64,000 bases of DNA, from assembly GCA_001939145.1 (NCBI GenBank), contig LSRX01000164.1, forward strand, positions 382,949 through 446,948, in the 5' to 3' direction. The position numbers and the translations under genes were made by a program. Below the pieces are notes generated by a model that was given only the letters and a program-made list of their open reading frames with translations, had not been told where the DNA came from and did not search any database. Within the stretch, counting starts at the first letter, position 1. The number at the start of each line of letters is the position of its first letter. Below are positions 59,093 through 64,000 of the stretch, in pieces. Source of the DNA: Symbiodinium microadriaticum. Lineage: Eukaryota; Sar; Dinophyceae; Suessiales; Symbiodiniaceae.

Positions 59093-59263
59093 CGCGACAC
59101 ATCGAAAATGGCCAAGACTCCAGATGAACATCTAAATGCTAAACCCTAAACCCTATACCCCCGCGACACATCGAACATGGCCAAGACTCCATATGTACAT
59201 ACTGTGCCATCCCGCTGCTTGAACTCGCAGATGTCCACCGCCGTGCCCACACGGCCAGAGATC
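59093..59263 (-). CDS. exon with duplicated tail
   Basis: Exon 59160-59263 (AG in TGACCAAG) reads SGRVGTAVDICEFKQRDGTV then CTYGVLAMFDVSR. Its last 38 bp recur at 59093-59131 (GVLAIFDVSR-like) after a short telomere-like run (59133-59159), and the second copy is again followed by GTTTAGGG. A family D palindrome ends 9 bp upstream of the acceptor. Strong coding texture, no family recognised. Confidence 0.6.
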
Positions 59264-59272
59264 CTTGGTCAT

Positions 59273-59376
59273 CATGGGCAGTTCTCTAAACTAGGGTCCC
59301 TTTTTAGGCTCCCTTTTACGAGGGTGCTGTACTATATTGGGGACCTACAAGGGGACCCTAATTTCGAGAACTATAC
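59273..59376. repeat. palindromic element, family D
   Basis: CATGGGCAGTTCTCTAAACTAGGG ... CCCTAATTTCGAGAACTATACG, centre GTGCTGTACTATATTGGGG. Confidence 0.85.
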
Positions 59377-59381
59377 GTGTG

Positions 59382-59383
<2 letters not shown>

Positions 59384-59413
<30 letters not shown>

Positions 59414-59433
59414 TGTATGTATGTATATATATG
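59384..59433. repeat. GTAT microsatellite
   Basis: GTATGTAT run with TATATATG end. Confidence 0.95.
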
Positions 59434-59454
59434 CATGTAGGACACACAAGAGCA

Positions 59455-59587
59455 ACTGCACAGCACCAAGACTGCGCAGATCCTCCGAACCAGATCCACA
59501 AATCCGTTCCGCACACTGGTCAGCACCGCTGCTAAAGCCCCCAACGGCCTGAAGAATGCGAGCAGTCAGATTCGTACCACACCGCAC
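59455..59587 (-). CDS. exon, Gly/Ser/Cys, function unknown
   Basis: Minus frame TNLTARILQAVGGFSSGADQ, CAERICGSGSEDLRSLGAVQ then LLLCV. An inner AG (CATTCTTCAG) may start it at 59552. Possibly upstream in the same gene as 58592-59263. Confidence 0.45.
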
Positions 59588-59599
59588 GGCGGAACAACG

Positions 59600-59848
59600 C
59601 TAACATCTAAACCCGACGTAGCTGAACCTTCAAATACCATGCACCCACATAGACCGAAACCCCACGCCCTAAACTCCTAAACCAAGACTCTCTAAACCCT
59701 CCTGAAACCCTATAGGCCCTTCAGCCCCAAACTCTAAACACCCGCCTAAACCCTGAAGCCCTGAAGACAAAAACCCTCAAAAATGAAGCCACTCTGAAAC
59801 CGCTGCCCAGTATCAAAGCCTAAGCCCCCCCCAAAGCCCTAAACCAAG
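59600..59848. other. no gene recognised
   Basis: Degenerate CCCTAAA-like DNA with no clear exons. Confidence 0.55.
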
Positions 59849-59940
59849 CCCTCAGGGTCCAAGTAGTCCTTATTTATGGGCTTTTTGGTACCCATAAAGG
59901 CCCCAAAGTCCTTAAATCATGAATACTTGGACCCTTAGGG
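59849..59940. repeat. palindromic element, family E
   Basis: CCCTCAGGGTCCAAGTAGTCCTTATTTATGG ... CTTAAATCATGAATACTTGGACCCTTAGGG. Confidence 0.8.
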
Positions 59941-60229
59941 AAGTAGTCCGAGTGCAAGGATCTGATCTATAGCTCCCAGACTCTCGGTGGTGACTTTCCT
60001 CGAGGAAACCGGCTGTGGTTTTGCAGGCAGGGCGAAATCTCGTTGAGCGAATTTCTAGTACACTGAATTACATTTTACGATTTTGCTCTATAGCAATCAC
60101 ATTATTATACACCATCCTTCTACTGGCAATCATGTGGCTTAGGGGCGGTTGAGGGCATAGGGCTTACAGGGCCTTAGGGCCCCAGTGTTTATAACTTCGG
60201 TTTAGGCTTCAGGTTGCGGGGTTTGGGCG

Positions 60230-60421
60230 ACAAAGACCCGAGTTGAGGGCTCCAGACAGGTTTGGAGTTTTGGGTTTATAGCTAAGCTGCTTCCCAAAAT
60301 TCACACCAACGGACTTGTTTTTTGCGTTGTTGTTGTCGAGGTGTTGCTTTTGTGTCTCCCCTGTCTTGCGGCCGAATTCCAATTGCCGGGTCCTTTCTTC
60401 CTGCGAGCTACTTGCCAACGT
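60230..60421 (-). CDS. exon, charged, function unknown
   Basis: Minus frame LASSSQEERTRQLEFGRKTG, ETQKQHLDNNNAKNKSVGVN, FGKQLSYKPKTPNLSGALNS. Hydrophilic, Gln/Asn/Lys-rich, no stop before about 60210. Disordered or coiled. 5' and 3' borders open. Confidence 0.55.
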
Positions 60422-60441
60422 GCGACCAAGCCCTTGGCTAT

Positions 60442-60700
60442 GATGGTTTAGGGTTTAGGGTTTAGGTACGGCTACTCAAAAAGGGAGGGGTCTCTGAGGG
60501 TAAACCCTAATCCCTAAACCCTAAACCCCTAAACCCTAAACCCTAATCCCCAAACCCTCTAAACCCTAAACCCATAATCCATAACCCTAAACCCATAACC
60601 CTAAACCCTAAACCCTGTAACCCTAATCCTTAATCCATAACCCTAAACCCCAAACCCTATAACCCTAATCCTTAATCCATAACCCTAAACCCTAAACCCA
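60442..60700. repeat. telomere-like block (both orientations)
   Basis: Short TTTAGGG run (60446-60465), then about 200 bp of CCCTAAA with CATAACCCTAA and CCCTAATCC variants. Confidence 0.9.
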
Positions 60701-60833
60701 CAGGGTGTATGGGTTTCAGGCTTGGGGCCTTCGCAGGCACACCCCAGCCTGAGCACATGCAGAGAAACAAAAAAAAAGCCCACGCCCTAAACCCCCTGAA
60801 CCCTGCAACCTATTTAGGGGTTAGGGTTTAGGG

Positions 60834-61889
60834 TACCCATAGGCCCCTAAGTAGTTCCTTTTATGGTTCGGTTCATATTTAGAACCCTATAAGGGGCGGA
60901 AGGGTTTTTTTTTTACAAGGTTTGGCCAAACGGTTTTTTTTAAAAGGTTTGGCCGAACCTTCGGTTGAGTTTGAGTTGCAGCAAGCTATTGGGGAAGGAC
61001 TATTCGCAGGGTCTTCTTTTGCAGCAAGCTATTGGGGAAGGACCATCCGCAGGGTCTTCTTTTGCAGCAAGCTCTTGGGGAAAGTCCATTCGTAGGGCTT
61101 TTTTTCCCAGCAAGCTATTGGGCAAATCAAATTTGTAATCTCCTTTTGTGGGGTCTTTTTCTGCAGCAAGCTATTGGGTATGTCCTAGTCCTGGGCTTTC
61201 TTTTGTTCGGCTATTGGGGAAGGACCACTTACAGGGTCTTCTTTTGCAGCAAGTTATTGGGGAAATTCCATTCGTAGGGCCGAGCCGGTTGACTTTGAGT
61301 TGCAGCAAGCTGCTGGGGAAGGACCACCTGCAGGGTCTTCTTTTGCAGCAAGCTATTGGAGAAACTCCATTCGTCGGGCTTTTTTTTCAGCAAGCTATTG
61401 GGCAAAATTCATGTGTAATCCCATTTATAATATAAATATAATATATATTTAATATAGAATATAAAGTGTATAATATATTGCATACTATATACAACATATA
61501 GCATGTAGTATAAAACATATTATAGACAATGTGTAATATAACAGATAATATATAAGATATATATATATATACTTGATTTAACATATGCTACATATTGTAT
61601 AATAATATATGGTATACGATATAAGATATAGGATATTTGAGATATGATGTATGATATGTGATACATAATATATAATATAGAAGATAAAATATATAATATC
61701 TAATGTACAATACACAATATATAACATAGAATATATTATATATGACTTATAATATATAATATGTAATATGTATTATATGATAGATAATATAAAATGTATA
61801 TTATATATCATATGTTATATTTTATATATTATATATACCCCCTATAAGGTAATACCAAAAAGGAACTACTTAGGGGCGGGCCCATGGGT
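60834..61889. repeat. family A element split by a 945-bp insertion
   Basis: The left half 60834-60894 (TACCCATAGGCCCCTAAG ... AGAACCCTATAAGG) and the right half 61840-61889 (CCCTATAAGGTAATACC ... CCATGGGTA) together make one A element. CCCTATAAGG, present once in intact copies, occurs on both sides (60885-60894 and 61840-61849). Confidence 0.9.
60895..61839. mobile_element. 945-bp insertion with 10-bp flanking duplication
   Basis: Left part (60895-61425): tandem units built on GCAAGCTATTGGGGAAGGAC plus CAGGGTCTTCTTTTGCA, about 55 bp each with variants, preceded by GGTTTGGCC repeats. Right part (61426-61839): AT-rich satellite of ATATAATATA type. No terminal inverted repeats or transposase frame, so the class is unknown. 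Frames in the left part (MGKDHPQGLLLQQAL...) come from the repeat. Confidence 0.75.
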
Positions 61890-61952
61890 AGGCTTTATAG
61901 GGTTTAGGGTTTAGGGTAGACCCTAAACTCTGAACCGCAAACCCGAAACCAC

Positions 61953-62019
61953 CGAAACAAAATGCGGCTGCGGTGCTCGAGATGAATCCCGACGAGCTGA
62001 TGTCCATCGAATTGAAGAC
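61953..62019 (-). CDS. exon with EF-hand-like motif
   Basis: Strong acceptor (GCCTTGTCTGCAG) at 62020, donor GTGGTT at 61952. Reads VFNSMDISSSGFISSTAAAF then CFG. MDISSSGFIS has the EF-hand loop layout: D1, S3, S5, G6, I8; the position-12 Glu is replaced. Third such degenerate EF-hand exon in the window. The plus strand (LEMNPDELMSIELKTCRQGS) is also open, but the minus acceptor and motif are better. Confidence 0.5.
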
Positions 62020-62038
62020 CTGCAGACAAGGCTCTGGG

Positions 62039-62455
62039 GTTTAGGGGCTTCGTGTTTAGGGTTTAGAGTTTTAGGGCTTAAGGTATAGGGTTTAAAGGGT
62101 TTAGCGTTTCGGGGCTTCGTGTTTAGGGCTTAGAGTTTAGGGCTTAAGGTTTAGGGTTTCGGGCTTTAGGGGTTTAGGGTTTCGGGGCTTCGTGTTTAGG
62201 GCTTGGAGTTTAGGGCTTAAGGTTTAGGGTTTAGGGGTTTAGGGGGTTTTAGGGGTTTTAGGGGTTTAGGGTTAGGGTTTAGGGTTTAGGGCTTAGAATT
62301 GAGGGTTCAGGGGTCCACTATTCGAGTTGAGGGCTTCGCGGCTTTGGCTTTCTGGGTTCTGGGGCTTTTTGTTAAGGCATAGGGTTGAGGGTTTAGGGTA
62401 ACGGTTTAGAGTTTAGGGTAACGGTTTGGGGTTGAGGGTAATCGGACTTACAGGA
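62039..62455. repeat. telomere-like TTTAGGG block
   Basis: About 400 bp of GGGTTTA units with a higher-order unit (GGGGCTTCGTGTTTAGGG, three copies at 62045, 62113 and 62185). Confidence 0.9.
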
Positions 62456-62756
62456 TCTAGGGCTCTCATTGTTGGACGGATTGAAGCCCTAAGCTCTAAA
62501 CCCCTAAGCCCCCTCCGGGGCTGTAGAGCCTCGGGGGTGCAGGGCTTCGGCGGTTCACGACCTTGCGGTTTCAGGGCTTTGGGCTTAGGCATCTCGGCTT
62601 TTCAACTGAGCCTGCAGGCACAGATATCCCTAAGTAAAGTAGATTGGGGCCTGGGAGTTACATGATGGTCGGAAACCAAGAGGATTGTGGGCGTGAGGTC
62701 TGCGCTTTACGGAGCTCTTCTGTTGGCTTCGGGGCGTAGCATCGAGCGTCGACAGT
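62456..62756. other. weak coding-like patches only
   Basis: A plus frame (ISAFQLSLQAQISLSKVDWG) at 62608-62665 and none convincing on minus. Left unassigned. Confidence 0.4.
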
Positions 62757-62758
62757 TC

Positions 62759-62864
62759 CAAAGGCTCCATGTAGCCATATAGTACATACTTAGACCCTAA
62801 AGTACCCTATATAGGAACCCCTTTAGGGCCTAAGTATATACTATATGGGTACATGGAGCCTTTG
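62759..62864. repeat. palindromic element, family E, with flanking target duplication
   Basis: CAAAGGCTCCATGTAGCCATATAG ... CTATATGGGTACATGGAGCCTTTG. GACAGTTC stands directly left (62751-62758) and again at the right end (62864-62871): a 7-8 bp duplication as left by cut-and-paste transposition (8 bp is the hAT size). Confidence 0.9.
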
Positions 62865-62889
62865 ACAGTTCAGTTCGAAGTTCAGGGCT

Positions 62890-62950
62890 TCGGGAGTTGC
62901 AGGGACTTCGAGTTTCCCTGGCTGGCGCTTGCTCTCTCAATCTTCAAGCC
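62890..62950 (-). CDS. candidate C-terminal exon
   Basis: Minus frame WGLKIERASASQGNSKSLQL then PKP and TGA; AG in GGCTTGAAG may set the start. Short. Confidence 0.35.
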
Positions 62951-63154
62951 CCACGGATCCCGGCACCCCGAAGCCTAGCCTGAACCCTAAACCCTAAACC
63001 CTAAATATAAATCCCAAATCCTCTAAATCCTATAAGCCAGTCACATTAGCATTAATTAGCTCAAAAACACCTCGAGCCAAAGCCTCATACTGCCAGAGTC
63101 TCTGACCTCAGGGGCCATAGCCACACGATGCTATATGCGACCGCGAAACCCTAA

Positions 63155-63242
63155 CCCTAAGGCTCCAAGGACTCACATTTTAAGGCTTTTGGGCCCAAAG
63201 ACCATACTATACAAGGCTCTTGGGCTATTTTGAGCCTTAGGG
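63155..63242. repeat. palindromic element related to family E
   Basis: CCCTAAGGCTCCAAGG ... TTGAGCCTTAGGG, centre TTTTGGGCCCAAAGACC. Confidence 0.75.
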
Positions 63243-63440
63243 TAAATCTCTAAACCCGAAGCAATCCTACATACATGCATATATGTAGGAGAGCCCAAAC
63301 ACCCGCTATACGGATGAAGAGGCTTCAATGGAAGATGCTCTTTGTAATCCCTAAAGCCTTCACAATCGACTCTGTCCTAAACGCTAACAAACCCAACAAA
63401 TAGCCCTCAACCCTAAACCCTAAACCCTCAACCCTAAACG

Positions 63441-63549
63441 ACGTGAGCCTGAGATTTGCCGCCCCCCTGGGGCGACGAAGCGACGGCGGGTTCGGGCCTC
63501 CGTCCCCTGCACGGCCATGATGCCTCGGACTCGCAGACGGAGATTGCAA
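63441..63549 (-). CDS. exon, Arg-rich, function unknown
   Basis: Minus frame NLRLRVRGIMAVQGTEARTR then RRFVAPGGRQISGS, ending at GTCGTTTAGGG, a donor in a telomere-like unit. All three minus frames and one plus frame are open here, so support is moderate. Confidence 0.4.
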
Positions 63550-63559
63550 GGTTTGGGGG

Positions 63560-63680
63560 GTTTCCTTCAACAGGTTTAGGGTTTCGGGTTTAGGTGTTCC
63601 AGGGTTCAGGGTTTCGGGTTTATGTTTTAGGGTTTAGGGTGAACATAAAATTTAGGGTTTATAGGTTTAGCTTGAAGGGT
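63560..63680. repeat. telomere-like TTTAGGG array
   Basis: GGTTTAGGGTTTCGGG units with a repeated 30-bp higher-order unit. Confidence 0.85.
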
Positions 63681-63699
63681 CGGTCCTCGAACAATAACG

Positions 63700-64000
63700 G
63701 AAGTCAAGGCCTCTTAAGTCTGGCATGGTTGCTCTCACTCTGCTAGAGATGAGGTTTATTACAAGATGTGCAAACCCTACACCCTTAACCAGAAACCCTA
63801 AACCCTGAACTTAGGAGCTTTCAAGCATTTAGGGCCCTTTTGGGGCTTAGTTTCGCGGCTTGGGTTGCATGCTAAACCCCAGCCCCGAGGGTGTCCTGCG
63901 TTTATGGCCTTAGCAGCGTTGACAGACGAGATTTCACAAGCTGGCAGTGGGGCCTTGGGTCTTAGGAGCTGCGGGCTTGGTTTTTTTTCCCTATTTTTTT
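63700..64000. other. no firm gene; weak plus patch
   Basis: CCCTAAA patch at 63772-63805. A plus stretch ALAALTDEISQAGSGALGLR (63907-63966) reads well but is open at the window end. Confidence 0.4.

Noticed and set aside
61032-61435. Frames reading GLLLQQAIGE-type repeats
   Set aside because: They translate the tandem repeat of the 945-bp insertion and overlap in several frames with shifting unit lengths.
1-64000. True chromosome end, because of the abundant TTTAGGG
   Set aside because: The arrays are short, imperfect, in both orientations and lie between exons throughout, so they are interstitial; nothing indicates a terminal telomere.
1-64000. Dinoflagellate spliced-leader relics (CCGTAGCCATTTTGGCTCAAG type)
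   Set aside because: I looked for the conserved core by eye and saw no convincing copy; a computed search would be needed to exclude diverged ones.

Overview
ORGANISM. This is nuclear DNA of a eukaryote, most likely a core dinoflagellate, with Symbiodiniaceae or a near relative the best guess. The pointers are a ubiquitin-like/ankyrin gene of the type common in Symbiodinium, TTTAGGG-type (Arabidopsis-type, also dinoflagellate) telomere-like heptamers scattered through the whole window, very short exons, GT/GC donors, and coding-like DNA almost all on one strand (minus), as in dinoflagellate unidirectional gene blocks. No rRNA, tRNA, CRISPR or bacterial-type operon was seen. Exons were called by eye from reading frame, amino-acid texture, third-position G/C and GT/GC-AG junctions. 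No similarity search was possible, so most exon names describe the sequence and do not assign a function.

LAYOUT. 1-16.6 kb: a 7.67-kb block (478-8144) is repeated without visible change at 8879-16545 (offset 8401), with a 699-base N gap between; each copy holds a minus-strand multi-exon gene region. 16.6-32 kb: minus-strand exons, including chains with matching phase at 24665-25201, 25789-26073, 27882-28133 and 28663-29475, plus a purine/pyrimidine-skewed tract (19.1-20.2 kb). 32.26-34.26 kb: a 17-copy minisatellite, mostly 124-bp units. 34.4-45.2 kb: EF-hand-like exons, more short genes, GATA and GAT microsatellites and a dense telomere-like block (42.5-43.0 kb). 45.2-45.9 kb: second N gap. 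47.7-49.6 kb: the one long single-exon gene, ubiquitin-like plus about 15 ankyrin repeats on the minus strand, cut short by a 7-bp duplication. 50-64 kb: LRR-like, trypsin-like (GDSGG) and unknown exons, with a palindromic element split by a 945-bp insertion (60.8-61.9 kb).

MAIN RESULT. About 30 palindromic elements of roughly 95-125 bp fall into families A-H. Where flanking exons can be read, families A and B sit inside, and once almost exactly make up, short GT-AG introns whose removal keeps the frame (25053-25166, 27923-28035, 28810-28972, 36555-36668, 36948-37053, 50338-50465; a decayed one at 52540-52590). Telomere-like heptamers also form whole introns (24872-24954, GT-AG; 25864-25938, GC-AG). 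In three places copies of an exon tail are separated by telomere-like arrays. I read this as ongoing intron gain by introner-like palindromes together with telomere-like DNA.
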